DNA of 64,000 nucleotides from Solimonas sp. (GCA_030149365.1 JASBRP010000004.1:124001-188000), one strand, 5' to 3'; shown: positions 52,019 to 60,605, counted from the stretch's first letter. The notes: generated by a model not told the origin, from the sequence alone. Program-made: numbers and translations.

Positions 52019-52585
52019 ATGAATTTCCTGGCCCATCTCTGGCTGGCCGAGCGCAGCGCCACCTCGCTGCCGGGCGCGATCCTCGGCGACATCGTCCACG
52101 GGCGGGACCTGTCCGCGTATCCGGACGACGTCGCCACCGGCATCCGCCTGCACCGGCGCATCGATGTGCTGACCGACAGCCACCCGGGCATCATTGCCCT
52201 GCGCAGCGGCTATCCGCAGGGCGCGCGCCGCTATGCCGGCATCCTGCTGGACCTGGTCTGCGACCATGCGCTGATCCTGGATTGGGAGCGGTATGCCGAC
52301 GAGCCGCTGCCGGATTTCTGCCGGCGCAGCGCGCAACAGGTGGCGGAAGGCGGCGAGTGGTTCCAGCTCGCCGGTGCCCGCCGGCCGCAGGCCGAGAGCT
52401 TTTCGCAGTTGCTGCTGTCCTATGGGGAGCCGCAGGGTATCGACCAGGCGATCCGCCGCACCGCGCAGCGCCTGAGCCGGCCGCAGGCCTTGCTGGATGC
52501 CGGGTCCGGCTGGCGTGAGGTGCTGCCGGCCCTGCGTGAAACCCTGCCGTCGCTGCTGCGAGACCTGCGCCAGGCACAAATCTAG
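52019..52585 (+). CDS. acpH: Acyl carrier protein phosphodiesterase
   Basis: A 188-residue protein of the AcpH (ACP hydrolyase, DUF479) family. Markers are MNFLAHLWLAERS at the N-terminus, LPGAILGDIVHG, the metal-site segment TGIRLHRRIDVLTDSHPG and LDLVCDHALILDW. The enzyme removes the phosphopantetheine group from holo-ACP. It is a housekeeping function in E. coli, but here the genome also encodes at least six extra carrier domains in the megasynthase operon, so it could influence their activation state. Confidence 0.88.
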   Translation: MNFLAHLWLAERSATSLPGAILGDIVHGRDLSAYPDDVATGIRLHRRIDVLTDSHPGIIALRSGYPQGARRYAGILLDLVCDHALILDWERYADEPLPDFCRRSAQQVAEGGEWFQLAGARRPQAESFSQLLLSYGEPQGIDQAIRRTAQRLSRPQALLDAGSGWREVLPALRETLPSLLRDLRQAQI

Positions 52586-52653
52586 TTCATTGCAAGGCAG
52601 TCGGCCCTCTGCTGCGCTGCTATCTTCGCCCTCATGTCGCCTGGAGAACGCCC

Positions 52654-53721
52654 GTGAAGCTGTTCGAGTCCTTCCGCCTGCGTGAGGTGGAGTTGCGCAA
52701 CCGCATCGCCGTGTCGCCGATGTGCCAGTACTCCGCCGAAGACGGCGCGCCGACCCACTGGCACCTGGTGCACCTGGGCAGCCGCGCCATCGGCGGCGCC
52801 GGCCTGGTGATCGCCGAGGCTTCGGCGGTGCTGCCGGAGGGGCGCATCTCTCCGGTCGATGCCGGCATCTGGAACGACGCCCACGTCGAGGCCTGGGCAC
52901 CGGTCACGCGCTTCATCGACGAGGCCGGCGCCGTGCCGGCGATCCAGTTGGCGCATGCCGGCCGCAAGGCCAGTACCGACAAGCCCTGGCTCGGCGGCAG
53001 GCCACTTACGCCGGAGCAGGGTGGCTGGGCGCCGGTGGTGGCGCCCAGTGCGCTGCCCTTCGACGAGCAGTCGCCCACGCCGCAGGCACTCGACGAGGCT
53101 GGCATCCAGGCGGTGATCGAGGGGTTCCGCGCGGCCACCGTCCGCGCGCTGGTCGCCGGGTTCCGCATGGTGGAAATCCACGGCGCGCATGGTTACCTGC
53201 TGCACGAATTCCTGTCGCCACTGAGCAATCACCGCACCGACGCCTGGGGCGGCAGCTTCGACGGCCGCACGCGCCTGCTGCGCGAGGTGATCGCGGCGGT
53301 GCGCGAGGTCTGGCCGGAGCGCCTGCCGCTGTTGCTGCGCATCTCCGCCACCGACTGGGCCGAGAGCGGCGGCTGGGATATCGAGCAGAGCATCGAACTG
53401 GCGCGAGAGGTGAAGGCGCTGGGCGTGGACCTGATCGACGTCTCCTCCGGAGGTACGCTGCCCTCGGCGGTGCGTATTCCGGTGGGGCCGGGCTACCAGG
53501 TGCCGTTCGCGGCGCGCATCCGCCGCGAGGCGGGCATCGCCACCGGCGCGGTCGGCGGCATCGTCGATCCGTCGCAGGCGCAGCAGATCGTCCACAACGG
53601 TGATGCCGACATGGTGCTGCTGGCGCGGCAGATGCTGCGCGATCCCTATTGGCCCTACCACGCCGCCAAGGCGCTGAAGGCGGAGATCACGGCACCGAAG
53701 CAGTACGGCCGCGCCTGGTAG
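52654..53721 (+). CDS. Old-yellow-enzyme family NADPH oxidoreductase (YqjM/XenA-like)
   Basis: A 355-residue FMN TIM-barrel enzyme. VSPMCQYSAEDG carries the cysteine characteristic of the YqjM/XenA subclass. LAHAGRK and VEIHGAHGYLLHEFLSPLSN hold the FMN and substrate His pair, and NHRTDAWGGSFDGR is the usual loop. It reduces activated alkenes such as enones or xenobiotics. It begins at GTG 52654 with GGAG at an ideal distance. It converges with the GGDEF-EAL gene, with 3 bp between stops. Confidence 0.92.
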   Translation: MKLFESFRLREVELRNRIAVSPMCQYSAEDGAPTHWHLVHLGSRAIGGAGLVIAEASAVLPEGRISPVDAGIWNDAHVEAWAPVTRFIDEAGAVPAIQLAHAGRKASTDKPWLGGRPLTPEQGGWAPVVAPSALPFDEQSPTPQALDEAGIQAVIEGFRAATVRALVAGFRMVEIHGAHGYLLHEFLSPLSNHRTDAWGGSFDGRTRLLREVIAAVREVWPERLPLLLRISATDWAESGGWDIEQSIELAREVKALGVDLIDVSSGGTLPSAVRIPVGPGYQVPFAARIRREAGIATGAVGGIVDPSQAQQIVHNGDADMVLLARQMLRDPYWPYHAAKALKAEITAPKQYGRAW

Positions 53722-53724
53722 TCC

Positions 53725-55863
53725 TCAGGCGGCCGTGACGGCCTGATCGAGCATCAGCGCCTCGAAGCGCTCTGCCGGCATCGGCCGGGCCAGGTAGAAG
53801 CCCTGCAGTTCATCGCAGCCGTTGGCGCCGAGGAAGGCCTGCTGCTCGGCGGTCTCCACGCCCTCGGCCAGTACGCGCAGGTCCAGGTTGTGGCCCAGCG
53901 AGATGATCGCCCGGACGATGGCGGCCGAGTCCGGATCGGTGGTGACCTCGCGCAGGAAGGAGCGGTCGATCTTCAGTGACTGCACCGGGAAGCGCTTGAG
54001 CTGGCTCAGGCTGGAGTAGCCGGTGCCGAAGTCGTCCATCGACAGGCGCACGCCCAGCGCGCGCAGCCGCTGCAGGATGGCCGCCGCCTGTTCGGCGTCC
54101 GGCAGCACCATGCTCTCGGTGACCTCCAGCTCCAGCAGCTCCGCCGGCAGGCCGGTTTCGGCAAGCACCGCCGACACCGTGGCGGCGATGTCGCCATGCA
54201 CGATCTGGCGGCGCGACAGGTTCACCGACACGGGGATGGGGCCGATGCCGCTGTCGAGCCAGGCGCGGTTCTGCAGGCAGGCCGTGCGCATCACCCAGTG
54301 ACCCATAGCCAGGATCAGCCCCGTCTCCTCGGCCAGCGGGATGAAGGTTTCCGGCATCACCATGCCCTGTGGCGACTCCCAGCGCAGCAAGGCCTCGGCA
54401 CCGGTGATCAGGCCGCTGCGCAGGTCGAACTTGGGTTGGTAGTGCAGGCGGAACTCGTCGCGCTCGATGGCCTGGCCCATGCGTGTCAGCAGCTCCAGCC
54501 GCCCGGCCACGCCGGCCTGCAGTTCATCGGTGTAGTACTGCACGTTGTTGCGCCCGGCTTCCTTGGCGCGGTACATCGCCATGTCGGCATTGCGCAGCAG
54601 TGCGGCGGCGTCCTCGCCGTCGCCAGGGAACAGGCTGATGCCGATGCTGCAGGTCACGCGCAGCTCACGGCCGCCGAGTGCGCAGGGCTGGCAGATCGCG
54701 TCCAGCATCAGGCCGGCGAGGTAGGCGATGCTCCCGCGGTGGGTGCGTGGCAGCAGCACCACGAACTCGTCACCGCTCTGGCGCGCCACCACGGCGCCGT
54801 CGCGCAGGCAGGCGCGCAGGCGCTGCGCCATGGTGCGCAGCAGGGCGTCGCCGGTGTGATGGCCCAGGCTGTCGTTGATCAGCTTGAACTGGTCCAGGTC
54901 GATGAAGGCCACCGCTACCTGGTCGCCCTGCTCGCGGGCGGTGTCCAGGGCCTGCTGCAGGCGTTCCTGAAGCAGCAGCCGATTGGGCAGGCCGGTGAGG
55001 GCGTCGTGCGTGGCCTGGTAGCGCATCGCGGCGTCGTGCAGCTTGCGCTCGGTGATGGCCTCCACCGTGCCCTCGTACATCAGCAACTGCCCCTCGGCGT
55101 CGCGCACCTCGCGGGCGTTTTCCGAGATCCACATGACGCTACGATCTCGGCGGTAGACCTGCGACTCGAAATTGGTCACCGAGCCGTCGCGGGCCATCGC
55201 CGTCATGAACTGGGCGCGCCGGCCCGGCTCCACGTAGAGCTGGCGGTCGATGTCGCGCAGCAGGGCGATCAGCTGCGCCGGCGAGTCGTAGCCGTACATG
55301 CGTGCCAGCGCCGGGTTGACGGTGACGTAGCCGGCATCCGGCGTGGACTGGAAGATGCCCTCGATGGCGTTCTCGAAGATGCTGCGGTAGCGGCGCTCGG
55401 CCTCCGCCAGGGATTCCTCCGAGCGCTTGCGCTCGGTGATGTCCTGGATGATGCCCTCCAGCGATTCCACCTGGCCCTGCTCGTCGAGGTTGCCGGCACC
55501 ACGTTCCCAGACCCAGCGGCTGCTGCCGTCGGCATGGGCGATGCGGTATTCCACCTCGTAGCGGCGGCGCTCGCGCAGGGCAGCATCCACCGAGGACCGC
55601 ACGCGGGTCCGGTCGTCCGGGTGCATCAGCTGCTCGAAGGATAGCCGCCGGTTCAGGATCAGGTCCTGTGGCTGGTAGCCGGTCAGCGCCAGGCAGCCCT
55701 CGCTGACGAACTCCATGGTCCAGTGCTCGTCGTGGCGGCAACGGTAGATCATGCCGTCGACGTTCGACAGCAGGGTGGTGAGCAGCCGCTCCCGCTGCTT
55801 GACCCCATCAAGTCCTGGCACCCGGCCCTCATTGGCCTTGCTGCGCTTCTGCGACTCTGGCAT
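53725..55863 (-). CDS. PAS-PAS-GGDEF-EAL cyclic-di-GMP signalling protein
   Basis: A 712-residue cytoplasmic protein. Two PAS/PAC units (about 25-150 and 155-280, each ending in DITERK or AITERK) precede a diguanylate cyclase domain with RQSGDEFVVLL (SGDEF variant) and an EAL phosphodiesterase domain with GAEALLRWESP, LELEVTESMV, DDFGTGYSSLSQL and LKIDRSFLREV. The EAL site appears complete, and SGDEF is compatible with cyclase activity. The RxxD inhibitory site is not evident. No membrane segments. It probably adjusts c-di-GMP in response to a PAS-bound signal. Confidence 0.94.
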   Translation of the reverse strand: MPESQKRSKANEGRVPGLDGVKQRERLLTTLLSNVDGMIYRCRHDEHWTMEFVSEGCLALTGYQPQDLILNRRLSFEQLMHPDDRTRVRSSVDAALRERRRYEVEYRIAHADGSSRWVWERGAGNLDEQGQVESLEGIIQDITERKRSEESLAEAERRYRSIFENAIEGIFQSTPDAGYVTVNPALARMYGYDSPAQLIALLRDIDRQLYVEPGRRAQFMTAMARDGSVTNFESQVYRRDRSVMWISENAREVRDAEGQLLMYEGTVEAITERKLHDAAMRYQATHDALTGLPNRLLLQERLQQALDTAREQGDQVAVAFIDLDQFKLINDSLGHHTGDALLRTMAQRLRACLRDGAVVARQSGDEFVVLLPRTHRGSIAYLAGLMLDAICQPCALGGRELRVTCSIGISLFPGDGEDAAALLRNADMAMYRAKEAGRNNVQYYTDELQAGVAGRLELLTRMGQAIERDEFRLHYQPKFDLRSGLITGAEALLRWESPQGMVMPETFIPLAEETGLILAMGHWVMRTACLQNRAWLDSGIGPIPVSVNLSRRQIVHGDIAATVSAVLAETGLPAELLELEVTESMVLPDAEQAAAILQRLRALGVRLSMDDFGTGYSSLSQLKRFPVQSLKIDRSFLREVTTDPDSAAIVRAIISLGHNLDLRVLAEGVETAEQQAFLGANGCDELQGFYLARPMPAERFEALMLDQAVTAA

Positions 55864-55997
55864 GAGCCCAGGGACAGCAAAAGGCGGGCCAAGACCTCGC
55901 CGGAGGGGGCCGTCTCACCCGATTGGGCGAAGCGCCCCGGCCCCCGGCGCCCCTAATCTGGCTGGTAAGTCAGACTCACCAGAACTACGGAACCCTC

Positions 55998-57206
55998 ATG
56001 GCGAACAGCACTTCCTCCGACCGTCCCTCCGTCCTGCAGGCCTTTTCGGGCCTGTCCCACGACGAGATGGAAATCCTGGCCCAGGCCGACCGCTTCGGCC
56101 AGAACGAGCTGTACCCCCTGGCCCAGCGCATGGACGACGAGGAATGGTGGCCCAGCGAGATCTTCCCCAAGATCGGCGCCACCGGTTACTTCGGCATCAC
56201 CGCCCCGGAGCAGTACGGCGGCTCGGGCATGGACGTGTTCACCTCCGGCCTGATCCTGCAGGCCTTCTCGCGCTGGAACCACGCCCTGGCCCTGGCCTGG
56301 GTAGCGCACGAGAACCTGTGCATGAACAACATCCTGGCCAATGCCAACGAGGCCCAGCGCCAGAAGTACCTGCCGGGCCTGAACAGCGGCAAGCTGATCG
56401 GCGCCCTGGGCCTGACCGAGCCGGGCGCCGGCTCCGACGCCATCGGCTCGATGCGCACCACCGCGCGCCGCGAGGGTGACTTCTATGTGCTCAACGGCAG
56501 CAAGATCTACATCACCAACGGCCCGGTGGCCGACGTGCTGCTGGTCTACGCCAAGACCGACAAGGACAAGGGCAACCAGGGCGTCTCGGCCTTCATCGTC
56601 GAGAAGGACTTCCCCGGCTTCAAGGTCGCCCAGAAGCTGATCAAGATGGGCTTCCGTGGCTCGCAGACCGCCGAGCTGGTGTTCGAGGAGTGCAAGGTGC
56701 CGGCCGCCAACCTGGTGGGCGAGGAGAACAAGGGCGTGCGCGTGGTCATGTCCGGCCTGGACCTGGAGCGCTCCATGATCTCGCCGATCAACCTCGGCAT
56801 CGCCGAGCGTGCGCTGTCTCTGTCGCTGGACTACGCCAAGCAGCGCAAGCAGTTCGGCCAGTCCATCTCCAATTTCCAGATGGTGCAGTCGATGCTGGCC
56901 GAGATGTACACCTGGGTGGAGTCCATGCGCCTCTACACCTACCAGGTGCTGCGCGCCGCCAACACGGTGGGCGAGGGCGAGGGCGGCCGTGGCGACATCC
57001 ACAAGCTCACCGCCGCCGGCGTGATGTACACCGCCGAGACCCTCAACAAGGTGCTCAACCACGCCGTGCAGATCCACGGCGGCAGCGGCTACATCTGGGA
57101 GTCCGAGATCAACCGCCTGTACCGCTCGATCAAGCTGCTGGAGATCGGCGCCGGTACCACCGAAGTGCGCAAGATGATCATTGCCCAGGAATTGCTCCGG
57201 TCCTGA
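55998..57206 (+). CDS. Acyl-CoA dehydrogenase
   Basis: About 402 residues with the ACAD pattern: GYFGITAPEQYGGSGMDV, IGALGLTEPGAGSDAIGSMR (FAD/substrate), FYVLNGSKIYITNGPVAD, and LDYAKQRKQFGQSISNFQ. The end, VQIHGGSGYIWESEINRLYR followed by GAGTTEVRKMI, holds the usual catalytic-Glu and FAD regions. It resembles isovaleryl/short-branched-chain dehydrogenases. ATG 55998 was preferred to upstream in-frame codons. Its TGA begins the palindromic element at 57204; a DECR-like SDR follows on the same strand. Confidence 0.92.
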   Translation: MANSTSSDRPSVLQAFSGLSHDEMEILAQADRFGQNELYPLAQRMDDEEWWPSEIFPKIGATGYFGITAPEQYGGSGMDVFTSGLILQAFSRWNHALALAWVAHENLCMNNILANANEAQRQKYLPGLNSGKLIGALGLTEPGAGSDAIGSMRTTARREGDFYVLNGSKIYITNGPVADVLLVYAKTDKDKGNQGVSAFIVEKDFPGFKVAQKLIKMGFRGSQTAELVFEECKVPAANLVGEENKGVRVVMSGLDLERSMISPINLGIAERALSLSLDYAKQRKQFGQSISNFQMVQSMLAEMYTWVESMRLYTYQVLRAANTVGEGEGGRGDIHKLTAAGVMYTAETLNKVLNHAVQIHGGSGYIWESEINRLYRSIKLLEIGAGTTEVRKMIIAQELLRS

Positions 57207-57327
57207 GGATACGAATAAACCTACTCCGCTGCTCGATCTTGCATCTCCGGTGCTCGCCGTACTTCAGTACGGCTCCGCTCCTCGATGCAAGCTCGGGCAT
57301 GCTCGCTACGGCTTCTTCGCATCCTCA
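57204..57327. repeat. Nested palindromic intergenic element
   Basis: Outer arms TGAGGATACGAA (57204-57215) and TTCGCATCCTCA (57316-57327) match at 11 of 12. Inside lie CTTGCATC (57238-57245) with GATGCAAG (57284-57291) and a central hairpin GCCGTAC-TTCA-GTACGGC (57256-57273). The element begins at the stop codon of the acyl-CoA dehydrogenase, as the element at 48380 does for its gene, and both have a GTACTyCAGTAC core. The remaining 53 bp before the next gene hold its ribosome site. Confidence 0.8.
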
Positions 57328-57380
57328 AGGGCGTGTGAAGACCAAGAGCAAACAGCTGAAGACACGAGTGCAGGAAGGCC

Positions 57381-58238
57381 ATGACTGTTGACGTAGAAGC
57401 CCTCAACAACCCCGAAACCCTCTGGAACGCGGAGACGGTCTACCGCTCCGACCTGTTCAAGGACAAGGTCGCCCTGGTGTCCGGTGGCGGCAGCGGTATC
57501 GGCCGCGCCGTGGCGCTGCTGTTCGCGCGCCTGGGCGCCACGCTGGTGATCTGCGGCCGCACGGCCGAGAAGCTGGACAAGGTGGCGGCCTTCGTACGGG
57601 GCAAGGGTGGCACCGTGCTGGTGGTGCCCACCAATGTGCGCGAGCCGGAGCAGGTGGAGGCGCTGTACCAGCGCATCCACGCCGAGTACGGCCGCCTGGA
57701 CTACGTGGTCAACAATGCTGGCGGCCAGTTCCCGCAGAACGCCATCGACTACGCCCCCAAGGGCTGGGCGGCGGTGATCAACAACAACCTCAACGGCAGC
57801 TGGTACATGATGCAGCGCGCCGCGCAGTACTGGCGCGACGTGAAGACCCCCGGCTCCATCGTCAACATCGTGGTGGTGACCGAGCGCGGCATGCCGGGCG
57901 TGGCCCATACCGTGGCAGCGCGCGCCGGCATCATCGGTGCCTCCCGCACCGTGGCGGTGGAGTGGGCGCCGCTGGGCATCCGCGTCAACTGCGTGGCCCC
58001 AGGCCTGACGGCCACCGAAGGGCTGGAGGTCTACCCGCCCGAGGCGCAGAAGGAATTCCCCCTGGCCAACCCGCTGAAGAGGCCGGGCACGCCCATGGAG
58101 ATTGCCGAATCCTGCATCTACCTCTCGGCGTCCTCGGGCAGCTTCATCACCGGCGAAGTGCTGACCGTGGATGGCGGCGGCAAGCTCTGGGGCGAGCTCT
58201 GGACCGCCGGCCGGCCGGACTACTATCGCCAGGGCTGA
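57381..58238 (+). CDS. SDR of the 2,4-dienoyl-/trans-2-enoyl-CoA reductase type
   Basis: A 285-residue SDR: VALVSGGGSGIGRAVALLFA, NNAGGQFPQNA, SIVNIVVVTERGMPGVAHTVA, ARAGIIGASRTVAVEWAPLG and FITGEVLTVDGGG. The classical Tyr-x3-Lys is replaced by His176 and Arg181, matching the His...Lys arrangement of mitochondrial/peroxisomal dienoyl-CoA reductases except for Lys to Arg. This, and the acyl-CoA dehydrogenase upstream, suggests reduction of an unsaturated acyl-CoA. AGGAAGG lies just before ATG 57381. Confidence 0.85.
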   Translation: MTVDVEALNNPETLWNAETVYRSDLFKDKVALVSGGGSGIGRAVALLFARLGATLVICGRTAEKLDKVAAFVRGKGGTVLVVPTNVREPEQVEALYQRIHAEYGRLDYVVNNAGGQFPQNAIDYAPKGWAAVINNNLNGSWYMMQRAAQYWRDVKTPGSIVNIVVVTERGMPGVAHTVAARAGIIGASRTVAVEWAPLGIRVNCVAPGLTATEGLEVYPPEAQKEFPLANPLKRPGTPMEIAESCIYLSASSGSFITGEVLTVDGGGKLWGELWTAGRPDYYRQG

Positions 58239-58263
58239 TCCGCAGTTCATCCGGACGGGGTAC

Positions 58264-58278
58264 GTCCAGTCACTGGAC
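58264..58278. repeat. Perfect palindrome upstream of the LolA-like gene
   Basis: GTCCAGT-C-ACTGGAC is a perfect palindrome with 7-bp arms, 26 bp after the SDR stop and about 40 bp upstream of a TACAAT box. It could be an operator or a weak terminator. Confidence 0.45.
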
Positions 58279-58317
58279 ATCATGCAAATCTAACCGGCAC
58301 AAGAATTCCGGTTCCGC

Positions 58318-58338
58318 TACAATGTTGCAGTGCAACAT
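58318..58338 (+). promoter_or_regulatory. Probable -10 box overlapped by a palindromic operator
   Basis: TACAAT (58318-58323) is a good -10 hexamer. It is overlapped by the perfect palindrome ATGTTGCA-G-TGCAACAT (58322-58338), 33 bp before the next start codon. A repressor bound here would block initiation. The TTGCA/TGCAA half-sites are reminiscent of PhaR-type sites near phasin genes; this resemblance is from memory. Confidence 0.55.
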
Positions 58339-58371
58339 GACGAGGCCCGGAACCACCGGGAGAGGTGCGCG

Positions 58372-59145
58372 ATGAAGTACGGATTCCTGCTGGCCGTGGG
58401 TTTGCTCCTGAGTCTGCCGGCCCAGGCCGCCAAGGACGCCCACGAGGTCTTTGCCTGCATGAAGGCGAACATCCCGCAGACCCTGCGCATCCAGGAGATC
58501 CAGCTCGACGCCACCGACCGCAGCGGCGGCGTGCGCAGCCTGCGCGGCAAGGTCTACGCCAAGCGCGAGGAGGGCCTGATCCGCGTGATGCTGCGCGTGT
58601 CGGAGCCCGCCAACGTCGCCGGCGCCGCCTACCTGGTGCGCGAGACCGGCCAGCGCGAGGACGACATGTACGTCTTCCTGCCGGCGGTGAACCGCGTCCG
58701 CCATGTCACCGGCAACTTCGCCAACGGCGCGCTGCTGGGCACCGATTTCTCCTACGTCGAGATCAAGCTGGTGCAGAACGCCTTCACCGGCGCCGCCGGC
58801 ACGCTGGAGCCCCCCGAGAAGATCGACGGCCGCAGCGCCGACGTGGTCACCATCAAGTCACCCAGCGGCGACAAGGCTGCTTATAGCCAGGTGAAGATCT
58901 GGGTGGACCAGAAGACCTGCGTCGCCCTCAAGGCCGAGTTCTTCAACGGCGGGGCCCCGGTCAAGCGCCTGACTGCGCCGGCCAGCAGCCTCAAGCAGAC
59001 CGGCAAGCTGTGGTACGCCTCCGCCATGGAGATGCGCGACCTGAAGGAAGGCACCTTCACCACGCTGAACATCACCGGCGTGAGCAGCGACGTGAAGCTG
59101 GGCAACAAGCCCTTCGATCCGAACTCGTTCCACATCGGACGCTGA
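58372..59145 (+). CDS. Outer-membrane-lipoprotein-sorting-like (LolA fold) exported protein
   Basis: About 257 residues. The signal peptide (GFLLAVGLLLSLPAQA) is cleaved before AKDAHEVF. The rest follows the pattern of LolA/LolB-fold 'outer membrane lipoprotein-sorting' proteins: GKVYAKREEGLIRVMLRVSE, DDMYVFLPAVNRVRHV, GNFANGALLGTDFSYVEI and a C-terminal DLKEGTFTTLNITGV strand. These proteins often accompany RND-type lipid exporters; none is adjacent here. ATG 58372 follows AGAGG. A REP doublet lies directly after the stop. Confidence 0.83.
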   Translation: MKYGFLLAVGLLLSLPAQAAKDAHEVFACMKANIPQTLRIQEIQLDATDRSGGVRSLRGKVYAKREEGLIRVMLRVSEPANVAGAAYLVRETGQREDDMYVFLPAVNRVRHVTGNFANGALLGTDFSYVEIKLVQNAFTGAAGTLEPPEKIDGRSADVVTIKSPSGDKAAYSQVKIWVDQKTCVALKAEFFNGGAPVKRLTAPASSLKQTGKLWYASAMEMRDLKEGTFTTLNITGVSSDVKLGNKPFDPNSFHIGR

Positions 59146-59155
59146 AGCCTGGATC

Positions 59156-59212
59156 TGTAGGAGCCAGCTTGCTGGCGACAGGGTCCTTGTCGCCAGCAAG
59201 CTGGCTCCTACA
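59156..59212. repeat. REP doublet (REPIN-like) between convergent genes
   Basis: A perfect 25-bp inverted repeat (59156-59180 with 59188-59212) has a 7-nt loop. Each arm contains GTAGGAGCCAGCTTGCTGGC, the layout of Pseudomonas-type REP sequences. It lies 10 bp after the LolA-like gene. A second copy is at 62238. Confidence 0.9.
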
Positions 59213-59225
59213 TGTGCAAGCAATC

Positions 59226-59259
59226 GTAGGGTGGGCACGCTTCGCTTGGCCCACCCTAC
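59226..59259. repeat. Second palindrome beside the REP doublet
   Basis: GTAGGGTGGGC (59226-59236) and GCCCACCCTAC (59249-59259) form perfect 11-bp arms around 12 nt. It is a different repeat type from the adjacent REP doublet; together they fill the gap between two convergent genes and may act as a terminator. Confidence 0.75.
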
Positions 59260-59265
59260 ATTCGC

Positions 59266-59862
59266 CTACGCCGCCAGCGCCTGCTCCACCATGAACAGGC
59301 GGTCCTGCCCCCAGTAGAGTTCACTGCCGACGACGAAGGTCGGCGCGCCGAAGGCGCCGCGGGCCAGGGCTTCGTCGGTGTTGGCGCGCAGCGCCGCCTT
59401 GGCCTCGTCGCTGGATGCCAGCGCCATCACCGCCGCCGGATCGAAGCCGGCGCGTTCCAGCACGCCCGTCACGACCTGCGGCTTGCTGAAGTCCAGCGCA
59501 TCCACCCACATCGCGGTGTAGATCGCGCGATTGAAGTCCTCGAAGCGCTGCGGCTCGCGCAGCTGCATGCCCGCCGCCGCGCGCATCAGGTCCAGGCCGT
59601 TGAAGGGGAAGAAGGGATTGATCGTCAGTGGTACGTTCCAGTGCTTCGCCCAGCGGTTCAGGTCGGCGAACATGAACTTGGCCTTGGCCGGGATCATCAC
59701 CGGCGACTGGTTGCCGGTGGCCTTGAACACGGCGCCGAGCAGGAAGGGCTTGTAGACCAGCTGCGCCTGCCTCTCCGCGCAGATGCGCGGCATCTGCGTC
59801 CAGGCGAGGTAGGCGGCGGGACTACCGAAGTCGTAGTAGAAGTCGACGGTCTTGTTGCTCAT
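59266..59862 (-). CDS. DsbA-like 2-hydroxychromene-2-carboxylate isomerase family protein
   Basis: About 198 residues of the thioredoxin-like HCCA isomerase / GST-kappa family: VDFYYDFGSPAAYLAW (Ser in place of the first active-site Cys), NPFFPFNGLDLMRAAAGMQL and a C-terminal GAFGAPTFVVGSELYWGQDR (cis-proline). It likely acts with glutathione on an aromatic or enone compound. ATG 59862 is used; GTG 59874, overlapping the stop of the upstream SDR (GTGA), is possible. Co-transcribed with that SDR. Confidence 0.87.
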   Translation of the reverse strand: MSNKTVDFYYDFGSPAAYLAWTQMPRICAERQAQLVYKPFLLGAVFKATGNQSPVMIPAKAKFMFADLNRWAKHWNVPLTINPFFPFNGLDLMRAAAGMQLREPQRFEDFNRAIYTAMWVDALDFSKPQVVTGVLERAGFDPAAVMALASSDEAKAALRANTDEALARGAFGAPTFVVGSELYWGQDRLFMVEQALAA

Positions 59863-59870
59863 CGTGGGGC

Positions 59871-60605
59871 TCACCAGGTTTCCATGTAGGGGCGCAGATC
59901 GAGTTCGAAGGTCCAGGCGTCGCGCGGCTGCGCGTGTAGCTGCCAGTAGCTTTCGGCGATGTGCTCGGGCTTGAGGATGCCTTCCTTGGGCATGCGCTCG
60001 GCGTAGGCCTTGGGGAAGTTGTCGCGGATGAAGTCGGTGTCGACCATGCCGTCGATCACCACGTGACCTACGTGCACGCCCTTGGGCCCCAGCTCGCGCG
60101 CCATGCTCTGGGCCAGCGCGCGCAGCGCGTGTTTGGCGCCGGAGAAGGCCGCGAAGCCGGCTGCGCCGCGCATGCTGGCGGTGGCGCCGGTGAACAGGAT
60201 CGTGCCGCGCCCGCGCTTCACCATCCGCTGGGCCGCCTCGCGGCCGTTGAGGAAGCCGGCGAAGCAGGCCATCTCCCAGATCTTGAAGTACTTGCGCGCC
60301 GTCTCGTCGAGGATCGAGGACGGCACGTTGGCGCCGACGTTGAACACCAGCACCTCGACGGGGCCGATGTCGCGCTCGATCTGCTCGAACAGCGCCGTCA
60401 CGTCCTCCTCCTTGCGGGCATCGCTGCCGAAGGCCTGGGCGCGGCCGCCGGAGGCCACGATCTGCGCCACCAGCGGCTGCAGCTTCTCGGCGCTGCGGCG
60501 CACCACGCAGGCTACGTAGCCTTCGCGGGCGAAGCGCCGGGCGATGGCGGCACCATTGCCGTCGCCGGCTCCGATCACGAGGGCAACGCGGGGCGAATCG
60601 GTCAT
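59871..60605 (-). CDS. SDR-family protein lacking the catalytic tyrosine
   Basis: About 244 residues. VALVIGAGDGNGAAIARRFA is an unusual glycine motif, LVFNVGANVPSS replaces NNAG, and TILFTGATASMRGAAGFAAF runs into SGAKHALRAL. The Tyr of Tyr-x3-Lys is Phe154 while Lys158 remains, so ordinary carbonyl reduction is doubtful. ATG 60605 has GGAG at correct distance. An AT-rich inverted repeat at 60638-60656 and an HxlR gene lie directly upstream on the same strand. Confidence 0.85.
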   Translation of the reverse strand: MTDSPRVALVIGAGDGNGAAIARRFAREGYVACVVRRSAEKLQPLVAQIVASGGRAQAFGSDARKEEDVTALFEQIERDIGPVEVLVFNVGANVPSSILDETARKYFKIWEMACFAGFLNGREAAQRMVKRGRGTILFTGATASMRGAAGFAAFSGAKHALRALAQSMARELGPKGVHVGHVVIDGMVDTDFIRDNFPKAYAERMPKEGILKPEHIAESYWQLHAQPRDAWTFELDLRPYMETW

